Source of the DNA: Bacteroidales bacterium CF | GTDB taxonomy: Bacteria > Bacteroidota > Bacteroidia > Bacteroidales > UBA932 | Assembly: GCA_000473305.1 (NCBI GenBank) | Contig: CP006772.1 | Span: forward strand, 2,593,246-2,657,245 | Length of the DNA: 64,000 nucleotides | Direction of reading: 5' to 3' | In this document: positions 26,984-36,387 of the stretch, piece after piece | Layout of the letters: each line of letters starts with the position of its first letter | Numbering within the stretch: the first letter of the stretch is position 1 | Translations under genes and position numbers: made by a program | Notes under the pieces: generated by a model | What the model saw: only the letters and a program-made list of their open reading frames with translations | What the model was told of the DNA's origin: nothing | Databases searched by the model: none

Positions 26984-29242
26984 ATGAGACAAGACAGCAT
27001 TATTATCCAGAACGCTCACACAAACAATCTCAAGAACATTGACCTTGAGATACCCAAACACAAACTGGTTGTGTTTACCGGTGTCTCCGGTTCAGGAAAG
27101 TCCTCTCTCCTGTTTGACACAATCTATACAGAGGCCCAAAGACAGCTTATAGAGACATTTTCAACCTTTGCCCGCACCAGAATGCCAAAGCTGTCAAGGC
27201 CGGACGTGGATGAGATCCAGAATCTCTCTACGGCTATAATAATAGACCAGAAAAAGATGGGCAACAACCTGAGAAGTACGGTCGGAACAGCAACGGAGAT
27301 AAATACATACCTAAGATTATTGTACTCAAGGATTGCAAAACCCTTTATCGGCCCTTCCTTTTATTTTTCGTTCAACCATCCGGAGGGTATGTGTACCCAC
27401 TGCCACGGCCTGGGTAAAGAGATATCCCTTGATCTTGACCTTTTCCTTGACAGGGAAAAGTCTCTGAGAGAGGGAGCAATAACCCATCCTCATTACAAGG
27501 TGGGAGGTTTTTTGTGGAAAGAGCTTATCAGCATTGGAATCGTTGACAATGACAAACCCTTGAAAGAGTTTACCGACCAAGAGCTAAATCTATTGTTGTA
27601 TTCTGAACCTTTTGAGATTGACAAGAGAAAAAGCCGGCTAACATATACTAAGTATTATGAGGGGATTGCGCGAAAACTGGAAAAAGCGGTTACAGGAAGG
27701 GCTGATGATGAGTCTGATGAAAACGAGAAAAACGCCTACACAAAATATTTTGTCTACAAGACATGTAGCGTGTGCGGAGGTTCCAGAATAAACGAAAGGG
27801 CAAGGTCTGTAAAGATAATGGGGTATTCAATTGATCAATTGTGCGGGATGGAGTTGATAGACCTGCACTCATTCCTCTCTGACATCGATGATGAGATTTC
27901 CCGTCCGATATTGCGTAAAGCACGATTCCTCCTTGAACAGCTTATAGAAATCGGAGTCGGTTACCTTTCACTTGACCGTGCTGTCAGCACCCTTTCGGGA
28001 GGCGAATCCCAGAGAGTAAAGATGGCAAGACAACTGGACTGTAATCTTACCGATATGCTCTATGTTTTGGACGAACCGTCAATCGGGCTTCATCCGAGAG
28101 ATACCGAGAGGCTTCTTACCGTTTTATCCAGATTGAAAGAGAAGGGAAACAGTGTCTTTGTCGTAGAGCATGATCCGGAAATTATAAGAGCTGCAGAGTG
28201 GATAATTGACATAGGCCCCCTGGCAGGTAAGAGTGGAGGAAATATTGTATACAGCGGCACTCCTTCCGGAATATCTTCCACACAAAGCATTACCGGAAAA
28301 TACTTGTTCTCGGGAGAAAAATGTGTTTTTAAAAGAAAAGAGCCCTCAGGATATTTTGAAATTAGAAATGCCTCTGCAAATAATCTCAAGAATGTGACTA
28401 CCCGAATACCGAAAGGTGTACTGACATGTATAACCGGAGTTGCCGGAAGCGGGAAAAGCAGCCTTATACATGAGTGTTTTGTAAAACATCATCCCGAAGC
28501 AGTTGTTATAGATCAGTCTGTAATCGGAAAGTCCTCGAGGGCAAATGTTGCAACATATATCGGAGTCTTTGACCTTATCAGAAAAGAATTTGCAAAAGCC
28601 ACTCAAACAGAGGCATCACTCTTTAGTTTCAACTCAAAGGGTGCCTGTCTGAAATGCAATGGTCAGGGCACACTCACCTTTGAACTCCATTTTCTCGACT
28701 CGGTAAAAACAGTATGTGATGAGTGCGAAGGAAAAAGATACCACAAAGAGGTGCTGGATTTAAAATACAACTCAATGAACATAGCAGAGGTCCTCGACAT
28801 GACTGTCAATCAGGCACTGGAATTCTTCAAAAACGATAAAATCAGGAAGCAGATAGATCTCCTCCGTGAAGTCGGACTTGGTTATCTTAAGCTTGGCCAG
28901 TCTCTCAGCACACTGTCAGGAGGCGAGTCTCAAAGGCTTAAAATAGCCACAGAACTTAAAAATGAGAGCAGCATCTATATCATGGATGAGCCAACTACCG
29001 GTCTCCATATGTCAGACATCGAGAATTTCAGACGGATTGTAGGTGCTTTGGTCGACAAAAACAACACTGTTATAATTATTGAGCACAATCCGGATATCAT
29101 AAAGCACGCCGATTGGGTAATCGATATGGGACCGGAGGGCGGTAAAGCCGGCGGGGAGGTTATTTTTGAGGGAACTCCTGAAAATCTTATTAAATGTGAA
29201 AAATCATTTACCGGAAGATTTCTTCAGTCAATTATTCAATAA
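26984..29242 (+). CDS. Short UvrA-paralogue ABC ATPase (UvrA2/DrrC-like)
   Basis: A 752-residue protein with two fused ABC modules of the UvrA class. Walker A motifs GVSGSGKSS (about residue 33) and GVAGSGKSS (about 485), signatures [15 protein letters not shown] and [15 protein letters not shown], Walker [11 protein letters not shown] and [10 protein letters not shown], and zinc-binding CxxC pairs (CTHCHG, CSVCGG, CLKCNG, CDECEG). Canonical UvrA is about 940 residues; the missing part corresponds to the UvrB-interaction/insertion region, so this is a paralogue, not the repair UvrA. Such proteins have been linked to tolerance of DNA-binding drugs. Placed between an AraC regulator and a methyltransferase. 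Confidence 0.88.
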   Translation: MRQDSIIIQNAHTNNLKNIDLEIPKHKLVVFTGVSGSGKSSLLFDTIYTEAQRQLIETFSTFARTRMPKLSRPDVDEIQNLSTAIIIDQKKMGNNLRSTVGTATEINTYLRLLYSRIAKPFIGPSFYFSFNHPEGMCTHCHGLGKEISLDLDLFLDREKSLREGAITHPHYKVGGFLWKELISIGIVDNDKPLKEFTDQELNLLLYSEPFEIDKRKSRLTYTKYYEGIARKLEKAVTGRADDESDENEKNAYTKYFVYKTCSVCGGSRINERARSVKIMGYSIDQLCGMELIDLHSFLSDIDDEISRPILRKARFLLEQLIEIGVGYLSLDRAVSTLSGGESQRVKMARQLDCNLTDMLYVLDEPSIGLHPRDTERLLTVLSRLKEKGNSVFVVEHDPEIIRAAEWIIDIGPLAGKSGGNIVYSGTPSGISSTQSITGKYLFSGEKCVFKRKEPSGYFEIRNASANNLKNVTTRIPKGVLTCITGVAGSGKSSLIHECFVKHHPEAVVIDQSVIGKSSRANVATYIGVFDLIRKEFAKATQTEASLFSFNSKGACLKCNGQGTLTFELHFLDSVKTVCDECEGKRYHKEVLDLKYNSMNIAEVLDMTVNQALEFFKNDKIRKQIDLLREVGLGYLKLGQSLSTLSGGESQRLKIATELKNESSIYIMDEPTTGLHMSDIENFRRIVGALVDKNNTVIIIEHNPDIIKHADWVIDMGPEGGKAGGEVIFEGTPENLIKCEKSFTGRFLQSIIQ

Positions 29243-29317
29243 TATTATTACATTTGCCGCATAAATCAATTTATGATTAAATCATTACATAGTTCCGTGT
29301 TGGACATTGCATAAAGA

Positions 29318-29365
29318 GAGCCGCACCTTCATACGGCTCCTATAAAACCTCACTGATCGGTGAGG
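29318..29365 (+). other. Two tandem hairpins in the UvrA-like/methyltransferase gap
   Basis: GAGCCG-N10-CGGCTC at 29318-29339 and CCTCAC-N6-GTGAGG at 29348-29365 are two perfect 6-bp stems 8 bp apart. Neither has a T-rich tail, so they are poor intrinsic terminators. They may be RNA structure in the methyltransferase leader or a processing signal. Confidence 0.4.
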
Positions 29366-29435
29366 ATTAATTCTACATTACAAATAATTATACATTCCGG
29401 ACAGACCGGATGGATGACAACATTTACACAACACA

Positions 29436-30224
29436 ATGGAAACTAATAAATCAAATAAAAACGAGTGTCTTACACCAGTTATAGATTTCAATCTAATCAC
29501 AGATTTTTTCAAGCGTATTGACCGTCAGGGACCGGGAGCAGTCGAAATGACAATCAAGGCTCTGGAATTCGTAGGACCGATGGATGAAAACACCAAAATA
29601 GCCGATATCGGTTGCGGAACCGGAGGTCAGACCCAAACACTCAGGGAAAATACAAAGTCTTCAATTATGGCCGTTGATCTTATCCCTCAGATGATTGAAA
29701 AGCTGAAGGAGAGAATCTGGGAAAACAGTCTTGGTAAAAGAATCGAGGGCATAGTTGCCTCAATGGACAATCTTCCCTTCCGCGATGAGGAGTTTGACCT
29801 GATCTGGGCCGAGGGCTCTATCTATCATATGGGTTTTGAAAGAGGTATAAATGAATGGAAAAGATTTCTTAAGCACGGAGGATATCTGGCTGTTTCGGAG
29901 GTTACCTGGTTAAGGGAGAATCCTCCTAAAGAGATAAAAAAATACTGGACAGACGCTTATCCGGAAATCGATTTCACATCAGTAAAACTAAAACAGATGG
30001 AAAAAGCTGGCTATGAGCCTGTAGCAACCTTTGTTCTTCCTGAATACTGCTGGATGGAAAACTACTATAAACCAATGCTTCCTCTGTTTGACAAGTTTCT
30101 TGAACAGCAGAGCTCAAGCGAATCTGCAAGAAAATTTGTAGAGGAGATGAAGGAGGAGATTTCGTACTTTGAAAAGTATAAAGATTACTACAGTTACACA
30201 TTCTTTATCGGAAGGAGGTATTGA
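29436..30224 (+). CDS. Class I SAM-dependent methyltransferase
   Basis: A 262-residue enzyme with SAM-binding motif I IADIGCGTGGQTQTL (about residue 56), an acidic motif II (MAVDLIPQ), and FDLIWAEGSIYHMGFERGINEWKRFLKHGGYLAVSEV spanning motifs post-I to III, resembling small-molecule methyltransferases of the ubiquinone/menaquinone or arsenite type rather than DNA methylases. The substrate is not evident. The stop lies one base before the rsgA start, with rsgA's ribosome-binding site GGAGG inside this gene, so the two are co-transcribed. Confidence 0.85.
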   Translation: METNKSNKNECLTPVIDFNLITDFFKRIDRQGPGAVEMTIKALEFVGPMDENTKIADIGCGTGGQTQTLRENTKSSIMAVDLIPQMIEKLKERIWENSLGKRIEGIVASMDNLPFRDEEFDLIWAEGSIYHMGFERGINEWKRFLKHGGYLAVSEVTWLRENPPKEIKKYWTDAYPEIDFTSVKLKQMEKAGYEPVATFVLPEYCWMENYYKPMLPLFDKFLEQQSSSESARKFVEEMKEEISYFEKYKDYYSYTFFIGRRY

Positions 30225-30225
30225 T

Positions 30226-31245
30226 ATGGAACAGATTTTTATATCGGAGGGATTCGAGAGAGGCAGGGTAATCGCAGAGCATAAAGAGCTCTATATTGTC
30301 AGGACGGAGATTGGAGAGATTGAGGCTGAAGTTACCGGTAATATGCGTTTCACGGCACAAGGCAGGGAGGATTTCCCTGCCGTTGGTGACTGGGTAGCCT
30401 TGAAAATATACAGCAACTCATTTGGAATAATTCATAAAATTTTTCCCAGATCCTCATGCATTAAAAGAGAGTCAACGGGTAAGCAAAGTGATGTACAGAT
30501 AATCGGTGCCAATATAGATTATGCACTACTTGTCCAGGCAGTCGACAGGGACTTCAACCTCAACAGACTGGAGCGATATCTCATAATATGCAATGAGTCA
30601 AAAGTCTCACCAATTATTGTGATGACAAAGACGGATACAATCTCTGATATTTCAGTGGAAGAGATCCGGCAGAGAATATGTGACAGGATAACCGGTGTCC
30701 CGGTTGTTTTTATAAGCAATGAGACCAGGAAAGGTTATCCGGAACTTCTTACTCTCATAAAAGAGGGGAAAACCTATTGTCTGCTCGGCTCTTCCGGTGT
30801 CGGCAAATCAACACTGATAAACAATCTGACTGGAAGAGAGCTGATGAAGACCGGAGAGATAGGTTCTCAGACGAACAAGGGGCGACATACAACCACACAC
30901 AGAGAGCTGTTTTTTCTTGAAAACGGGGCTGTTCTTATAGATAATCCCGGAATGAGAGAGGTAGGAATAGCTAACTCCTCTGCAGGAATGGAAACCACAT
31001 TCGACACAATTTACCATTTGGCCAGGGGGTGCCGCTACACTGACTGTACCCACACCAATGAGTCAGGGTGCAAGGTATTAAACGCCCTTTCAAAAGGTGA
31101 TCTGAATGTGGAGTTATATAATAATTATATGAAAATGGAAAAGGAGAGAAGTTTCTTTGAGTTGTCTGAATTAGAGAAGAGAAAGAGAGACAGATCCTTC
31201 GGAATGATGTTAAAAAACTATAAAAAGGAGCATAGAAAGAAATAA
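30226..31245 (+). CDS. rsgA: Ribosome small-subunit GTPase RsgA (YjeQ)
   Basis: A 339-residue circularly permuted GTPase: OB-fold domain at the N-terminus, then G4 VMTKTDT before G1 GSSGVGKST (about 190) and G3 DNPGMRE, and a C-terminal zinc domain (CRYTDCTHTNESGCKV). RsgA checks late 30S subunit maturation. I use the ATG at 30226 because GGAGG lies 7 bp upstream; the frame is open further upstream but those codons fall within the methyltransferase gene. Short spacing ties it to the methyltransferase. Confidence 0.95.
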   Translation: MEQIFISEGFERGRVIAEHKELYIVRTEIGEIEAEVTGNMRFTAQGREDFPAVGDWVALKIYSNSFGIIHKIFPRSSCIKRESTGKQSDVQIIGANIDYALLVQAVDRDFNLNRLERYLIICNESKVSPIIVMTKTDTISDISVEEIRQRICDRITGVPVVFISNETRKGYPELLTLIKEGKTYCLLGSSGVGKSTLINNLTGRELMKTGEIGSQTNKGRHTTTHRELFFLENGAVLIDNPGMREVGIANSSAGMETTFDTIYHLARGCRYTDCTHTNESGCKVLNALSKGDLNVELYNNYMKMEKERSFFELSELEKRKRDRSFGMMLKNYKKEHRKK

Positions 31246-31269
31246 ATACCTAATTTTGTCGCGATAATT

Positions 31270-31438
31270 CTGCCGGTTTCCATAACAAGAAACATAAAGG
31301 AATTAAAAGGGAATCCTGTGAGATGCAGGAGCTATCCCCGTAGCTGTAAGTCCACTTTTATGACTGGCTCTCTGAAGCCACTGCCCTTTTGGGCGGGAAG
31401 GCAGCCAGGAAAGGACAAGCCAGAAGACCTGCCGGCAA
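31270..31438 (+). ncRNA. Cobalamin (B12) riboswitch
   Basis: Conserved elements of the adenosylcobalamin aptamer appear in order: closing stem TGCCGG (31271-31276) pairing with CCGGCA (31432-31437); GGGAAT..GTG..ATGCAGGAGC; the B12-box-type CCCCGTAGCTGTAAGTC; and AGCCAGAAGACCTGCC at the 3' side. It lies upstream of a B12 uptake and assembly operon, so it should shut the operon off when cobalamin is plentiful. Confidence 0.93.
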
Positions 31439-31451
31439 ATAATATTCGTAG

Positions 31452-31514
31452 CTTTCGGGTGAAAGGCAAGATATATAGAGTCTCTGAACCTTATATGTTA
31501 AGCACCCCCGAAAG
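31452..31514 (+). promoter_or_regulatory. Likely expression-platform stem of the cobalamin riboswitch
   Basis: CTTTCGGGTG (31452-31461) is complementary, with a small bulge, to CACCCCCGAAAG (31503-31514), closing a 41-base loop between the aptamer and the btuF ribosome-binding region (AAAGGTAG near 31527). No poly-T run follows, so translational control is more likely than termination. Confidence 0.45.
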
Positions 31515-31537
31515 TTGACAAAAATAAAGGTAGTGTT

Positions 31538-32356
31538 ATGCATTATTTCAGAAAATATGCCCTCCTGATTGTTCTACTCCTATTTACAATCATTGGCCAT
31601 TCTCAGGTAGCCGGGAGAATTGTATCTCTCGCCCCATCCGTCACAAATATGATCTATCTGATGGGAGCTCAGGACAAACTGGTCGGATGTACCAACTATT
31701 GCCTTGAGGGGGTGAAGGATAAGAAGAGCATCGTAGCATCAGCCATAGAGGTAAATGTGGAAAAGGTCCTGCTTCTGAAACCGGACATTGTATTTGCGAC
31801 CAGCCTGACAAAGCCTTCGGTTAAAGATGCGATGAAGAATCTGGGTATTAAAGTTATCGCATTTAAAAGCGCCACATCTTATGATGAGATTTGCGAACAA
31901 TTTATCCTAATCGGCAAATATGCCGGGAAGGAACCTCTTGCGAGAAAAATTGTTAAGTCACAGAAAAAGCGACTGGATAGTTTAAGGCTTTTTATTCCCA
32001 AAGGAAAAAAACCGAAAATATTTTTTGAGATAGGAGCTAAACCACTCTTCACTGCAGTTCCGAATACATTTATGAATGATTTCATAACCAAAGCCGGAGG
32101 AGTGAATATAGCAACAGATATAACTACCGGTACTATCACCAGAGAAAATGTACTTCTTAAGAATCCGGATGCAATAGTTATAGTAACAATGGGCATTGTA
32201 GGAATTGAGGAGAAGGCTACCTGGGAAAAATACACAACTCTCACTGCTACAAAAAACGGAAAGATTTTTACTGTTGATCCTTATAAATCGTGCGGACCGA
32301 ATCCTGTCACATTTGTAGATGTTGTAGAAGAACTTATAACAAAGCTTTACAAATGA
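31538..32356 (+). CDS. btuF: Cobalamin ABC transporter substrate-binding protein BtuF-like
   Basis: A 272-residue periplasmic binding protein with signal peptide (about residues 1-23) and the class III helical-backbone plan: VSLAPSVTNMIYLMGAQDKLVG at the start of lobe one, and VDPYKSCGPNPVTFVDVVEELI at the C-terminus. The same family also serves iron-siderophore uptake, but the B12 riboswitch upstream and cobS/cobC downstream decide for corrinoids. Its TGA overlaps the permease ATG. Confidence 0.88.
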   Translation: MHYFRKYALLIVLLLFTIIGHSQVAGRIVSLAPSVTNMIYLMGAQDKLVGCTNYCLEGVKDKKSIVASAIEVNVEKVLLLKPDIVFATSLTKPSVKDAMKNLGIKVIAFKSATSYDEICEQFILIGKYAGKEPLARKIVKSQKKRLDSLRLFIPKGKKPKIFFEIGAKPLFTAVPNTFMNDFITKAGGVNIATDITTGTITRENVLLKNPDAIVIVTMGIVGIEEKATWEKYTTLTATKNGKIFTVDPYKSCGPNPVTFVDVVEELITKLYK

Positions 32357-33372
32357 GTTATTCCAGATATATTAAATGGGGACTTTGGCTCACCCTTTTT
32401 ATCTTTATCGTAATTGCCGCCGTTCTGTACTCTCTTTCAAGAGGAGAGATTGACATACCATTGTCGAAAATTGCCGGCATCCTATTAAATGGAAAAGGGA
32501 GCATTGAGTACACAGTGCTGAGCGAGATACGTCTTCCGAGGATGATCCTGGGGCTTTCGGTCGGCGGAGCTTTAAGTCTTGCCGGAGTCATTCTTCAAGG
32601 CATATACAGGAATCCTTTGGTAGAGCCTTACACTTTGGGGATTTCAGGAGGCGCCGCATTGGGTGTTGCTTTTGCCATAGTAGCGGGACTCAGCTATACC
32701 ATAGGCTCAATAATGCTGCCTGCAGCAGGTTTTATTGGAGCTTTAGCCACTGTGGTTTCGGTGTACATACTTAGCGTAAGAAAAGGCAAGATTCATACTC
32801 AGAATATGTTGCTGATCGGCGTTATGGTCAGTTTCATCGCCTCTTCGGCCATGATGTTCATAATGGCCACAACCACCAATGAGAATCTTCATAATATCGT
32901 CTTTTGGGTCATGGGCTCTCTTGATGAGGCAAACGGAAACCTTATCAGAATAGCCGCAATAATTTCTTTATGTGGACTTTTCGTTACATATCTTTTCATT
33001 CACACACTGAATGCACTAAGATTGGGAGAGGACAAGGCAAGGCATTTAGGTATCAACACCGACATATCCATTAAGTTGCTGTTCATAATAGCGTCACTGC
33101 TCACCGGAATGTGTGTCTCGGTAGCCGGTGTGATAGGATTTGTAGGATTGATAATACCCCAATTCATAAGAATCATAGTCGGATCTGATTTCAGGATACT
33201 TATAATAAGCTCTTTCCTTACCGGTGGAGGATTCATCGTGTTTTGCGACACATTGGCAAGAACAATAATAGCGCCTAATGAACTCCCTATTGGTGTTATA
33301 ACAGGTGTGATAGGTGGAATATCTTTTATATTTATACTAATCAACCTTGGAAGAAAATCGAGGCTAATCTGA
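32353..33372 (+). CDS. btuC: Cobalamin ABC transporter permease BtuC-like (FecCD family)
   Basis: A 339-residue inner-membrane permease with about ten spans; LGLSVGGALSLAGVILQGIYRNPLVEPYTLGISGGAALG is the FecCD signature block and VAGVIGFVGLIIPQFIRIIVG the conserved coupling region. Start ATG at 32353 overlaps the btuF stop (ATGA), which decides against earlier in-frame codons inside btuF. It passes corrinoid through the inner membrane. Confidence 0.92.
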   Translation: MSYSRYIKWGLWLTLFIFIVIAAVLYSLSRGEIDIPLSKIAGILLNGKGSIEYTVLSEIRLPRMILGLSVGGALSLAGVILQGIYRNPLVEPYTLGISGGAALGVAFAIVAGLSYTIGSIMLPAAGFIGALATVVSVYILSVRKGKIHTQNMLLIGVMVSFIASSAMMFIMATTTNENLHNIVFWVMGSLDEANGNLIRIAAIISLCGLFVTYLFIHTLNALRLGEDKARHLGINTDISIKLLFIIASLLTGMCVSVAGVIGFVGLIIPQFIRIIVGSDFRILIISSFLTGGGFIVFCDTLARTIIAPNELPIGVITGVIGGISFIFILINLGRKSRLI

Positions 33373-33380
33373 AAATTGCA

Positions 33381-34190
33381 ATGAATTTTTTAGAAATAGA
33401 AAATATGTCGTGTGGATATGAGAAAAAATTTCTCGTATCAGATATTGACATCTCTATAGCAAAAGGCAGCTTTGTGGGTATTATCGGCCCTAATGGCTCG
33501 GGAAAGACAACGCTTTTCAGAGGAATCTCCGGAGATCTTAAGTTGAAAAGTGGAAAAATATCTCTTAACAACAAGAATCTTAAATATTTCTCACATAAAG
33601 AGAGAGCCCGGAACCTGGCGATTGTAACACAGGATATTGAGAGTCCGGATATCACTGTTGAGGACTATGTGTTAATGGGACGCCTGCCCTACCATAAAGG
33701 TTTCCAATTCTTTGAAAATGAAAAGGATATAGAAATTGCCGAGAAGTATATGAAGTTGACCGGAGTTTCCCATATGAGGGACAAGTTTCTTTCGCAACTA
33801 AGCGGCGGAGAGAGACAAATGGTTGCTATTACCAAAGCCCTCGTGCAGGAGCCGGAATTACTTCTTCTTGACGAACCTACCTCGCACCTCGATATAGCAC
33901 TTCAAATCCAGATACTCAATCTTGTCCAACAACTTAATGATGAACTGGGGCTTACCGTCATGATGATAATCCATGATTTAAATCTTGCTGGAGAGTACTG
34001 TGACGAGCTGATTCTCATGAACAAGGGGAAAATCAAGGAAAAGGGTTTACCTGAATATGTCCTGACATATAGTAACATTGAAGAGGTTTACGGAACGGTT
34101 GTCTTTACCCAGCCAAACCCACTTTCAGGACGGCCGGCCATATTCCTTGTATCAAAAAGAATTCTAAACAGCATCAACAAAGAGAGGTAA
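33381..34190 (+). CDS. btuD: Cobalamin ABC transporter ATPase BtuD-like
   Basis: A 269-residue ABC ATPase: Walker A GPNGSGKTTL (about residue 37), Q-loop in VTQD, signature LSGGERQMVAI and Walker B LLLDEPTSHLD with switch His in IIHDLN. Sequence is of the FepC/BtuD type. It energises BtuC. Lies 8 bp after btuC and 3 bp before cobS. Confidence 0.92.
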   Translation: MNFLEIENMSCGYEKKFLVSDIDISIAKGSFVGIIGPNGSGKTTLFRGISGDLKLKSGKISLNNKNLKYFSHKERARNLAIVTQDIESPDITVEDYVLMGRLPYHKGFQFFENEKDIEIAEKYMKLTGVSHMRDKFLSQLSGGERQMVAITKALVQEPELLLLDEPTSHLDIALQIQILNLVQQLNDELGLTVMMIIHDLNLAGEYCDELILMNKGKIKEKGLPEYVLTYSNIEEVYGTVVFTQPNPLSGRPAIFLVSKRILNSINKER

Positions 34191-34193
34191 AGC

Positions 34194-34961
34194 ATGCTTA
34201 AAAGAGAGCTTGATATATTCTTTGCAACCCTTATGTTCTATACACGCATTCCGGTACCATACAGAACCGGACATACTGATGAGATTCTCAACAAAACAAC
34301 AAGATACTTCACTCTTGTTGGTATTATTGTGGGTGCAATAGGCGGTTTGACTTTCTGGTCACTCAATCTTTTCCTGCCAGAAAATTTAGCTGTCATTTTA
34401 AGTATGGTTGCAACAATACTCGTTACTGGAGCTTTTCACGAAGACGGGTTTGCAGATACATGCGACGGTTTCGGTGGCGGCTATACAAAAGAGAAAGTGC
34501 TGGAAATCATGAAAGACAGCAGGATTGGCACATACGGAGCTACTGGCCTTCTAATGATGTTGTTGACGAAATTTTACTCATTATCTTCCATTCCCGTAGC
34601 TGTAATACCTCTAATCCTGATTAGTGGTCATGCCTTCAGCCGTTTCTGGCCTGTCTGCATGCTTTATATTCAATCATATGTTCGCCCTGTCGGACAGAGT
34701 AAAGCAAAGCCTGTCGGACACAAGGCATCTGGCTGTTCATTCTGGGTTGCTGCCTTTTTCGGTCTCGCTCCACTCCTGTTGCTTCCAATTGTATCAATAA
34801 TCTACATTTTCGTTATTTGCCTGATTGTATTTATGGCATTCTCTTCGTATACAAAACGCCGTATCGGAGGGTACACCGGAGATGTGCTAGGAGCAATACA
34901 GCAGTTGTGTGAGGTTTCATTTTATCTTGGATATCTCATATATATACATTTTTCCCTGTGA
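34194..34961 (+). CDS. cobS: Adenosylcobinamide-GDP ribazoletransferase (cobalamin synthase)
   Basis: A 255-residue integral membrane enzyme with the family signature AFHEDGFADTCDGFGGG (about 82-98) and MKDSRIGTYG shortly after. It joins alpha-ribazole (or its phosphate) to adenosylcobinamide-GDP in the last steps of cobalamin assembly. No cobU or cobT is present in the window, so these partners must lie elsewhere. The stop overlaps the next gene's GTG start. Confidence 0.94.
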   Translation: MLKRELDIFFATLMFYTRIPVPYRTGHTDEILNKTTRYFTLVGIIVGAIGGLTFWSLNLFLPENLAVILSMVATILVTGAFHEDGFADTCDGFGGGYTKEKVLEIMKDSRIGTYGATGLLMMLLTKFYSLSSIPVAVIPLILISGHAFSRFWPVCMLYIQSYVRPVGQSKAKPVGHKASGCSFWVAAFFGLAPLLLLPIVSIIYIFVICLIVFMAFSSYTKRRIGGYTGDVLGAIQQLCEVSFYLGYLIYIHFSL

Positions 34962-35533
34962 ATCTCATTCTCATACGCCATACTTCCGTTATGGTTGATT
35001 CAGGTATATGTAATGGCAGTTCTGATGTAGAATTATCTGAAAATTATGAAATTGACAGAAATTCAATAATTGAAAAAATTGATTATTCATCTTTTGATAT
35101 TATATACACAAGTCCTCTGTCAAGATGCCACAGGCTGGCCTGTGACCTCTCAAGGGGTAAGGAGGTAATCAGTGATTGGCGCTTATCAGAATTAGACTTT
35201 GGGGATTGGGAGGGGAGCAGTTGGGAGGAGATATATAAAACAGCCTATGGTGAACTCTGGTTTGCAAGGTTGAAAGATATGCCATGCCCCAATGGAGAAT
35301 CTCTGATGCAGATGGTGTCAAGAGTAAAAGATTTCCTGACAGAAAAAATCCGGAATCCAGAAGATGATAATTTATTAATAGTTACACATGGTGGGGTAAT
35401 AAGAATTATTATAACTTTATTACTAAATTTAAACTTTGAGGAAATTTTTAAAATTCAATCCTCCTTTGGAGAAATAACGAAACTATATTTTAATTCTGAC
35501 AATTTGTCCTTGGTACAGAATGTGCAGTTGTGA
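34958..35533 (+). CDS. cobC: Alpha-ribazole phosphatase / histidine phosphatase family protein
   Basis: A 191-residue histidine phosphatase with the phospho-accepting His in LILIRHTSV (family RHG/RHT motif) and the second catalytic His in VTHGGVIRI (about 145). The GTG start overlaps the cobS TGA (GTGA), so translation is coupled; together with the riboswitch this identifies it as the phosphatase that removes the phosphate from alpha-ribazole-5'-phosphate or cobalamin phosphate. Broader phosphatase activity is possible. Confidence 0.85.
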   Translation: MNLILIRHTSVMVDSGICNGSSDVELSENYEIDRNSIIEKIDYSSFDIIYTSPLSRCHRLACDLSRGKEVISDWRLSELDFGDWEGSSWEEIYKTAYGELWFARLKDMPCPNGESLMQMVSRVKDFLTEKIRNPEDDNLLIVTHGGVIRIIITLLLNLNFEEIFKIQSSFGEITKLYFNSDNLSLVQNVQL

Positions 35534-35561
35534 GACTTTTCAAAAAATCTTATAGACCTCT

Positions 35562-36317
35562 ATGAAAGTCGATATTCAGATAAACCCGGCATATAGCAAC
35601 CTTAAAAACTTCATTGAAAGTATTCCGGAAAATTTCGATGAGTTGGGTAATGCAAAGCATCTTGGCAGGAACCATATCCGTATAGTGGAAGTAGATGGAA
35701 AAAAACTTGTAATTAAGTATTTCAAAAAGATTACCTCTGCCAATAGATTAATCTACGGCAATTTAAGGAAAAGCAAGGCTAAAAGGTCGTATGAAAATTC
35801 CCTGAAATTGCTGGAAAATGGAATTGGTACACCTGAGCCTGTTGGTTACATTGACGTATATAATAACCATTCCCTTCAAAAGAGTTTTTACGTTTGCTTA
35901 TTTTCAGATTATAAGGATATTAAAGATCTTCTATCTAAACCTTTATCTAAATCCGAAGCTGGCATGAGAGCTTTTGCAAGGCTGACAAGTAAAATGCATC
36001 ACGCCGGAATATACCACGGTGATTACAACCTAAGCAACGTACTCTACAAGTTCGACGGGGAGAATTATGATTTTTGCCTGATTGATAACAACCGGATGAA
36101 ATTCAAGCGTTTTTCCCTAAGAACCGGTGTCAAGAACCTCCAAAGGATGAAACTATCTGTAGAGCAAATGGCTGTTATCGGAAGTGAATACGCCAACGTC
36201 TCTCATCTTGACAGCAATAAAGTGGTTGTAGGTATGATATTTTACAGAAAACACTTTACATCTGCCGTAAATTTCAAAGTATCGGCAAAAAAGTTTATAA
36301 AAGGGTTGTTTAAATAG
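35562..36317 (+). CDS. Kdo/WaaP-type lipopolysaccharide kinase family protein
   Basis: A 251-residue small kinase-fold protein. The catalytic loop is HGDYNLSNVLY (about 146-156) and the metal-binding DNN follows in FCLIDNNRMKF, as in the Kdo-kinase/InaA/WaaP group of lipopolysaccharide kinases; an N-terminal VIKYFK provides the ATP-binding Lys. It would phosphorylate an inner-core sugar at the cytoplasmic face. It sits 28 bp after cobC, probably by read-through, but has no obvious link to cobalamin. Confidence 0.83.
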   Translation: MKVDIQINPAYSNLKNFIESIPENFDELGNAKHLGRNHIRIVEVDGKKLVIKYFKKITSANRLIYGNLRKSKAKRSYENSLKLLENGIGTPEPVGYIDVYNNHSLQKSFYVCLFSDYKDIKDLLSKPLSKSEAGMRAFARLTSKMHHAGIYHGDYNLSNVLYKFDGENYDFCLIDNNRMKFKRFSLRTGVKNLQRMKLSVEQMAVIGSEYANVSHLDSNKVVVGMIFYRKHFTSAVNFKVSAKKFIKGLFK

Positions 36318-36352
36318 TCTTTCCCTTTCTCGCAACATATTGATTATTTATT

Positions 36353-36360
36353 TAATTTTG
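36353..36360 (+). promoter_or_regulatory. Promoter (-7 box TAATTTTG) before the LolA-like gene
   Basis: Exact TAnnTTTG match 27 bp upstream of the LolA-like start, in a 70-bp intergenic gap. Suggests that the ABC/LolA operon starts here. No clear -33 box. Confidence 0.45.
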
Positions 36361-36387
36361 GCAATATGTCCTTAAAAACAGATTGCC

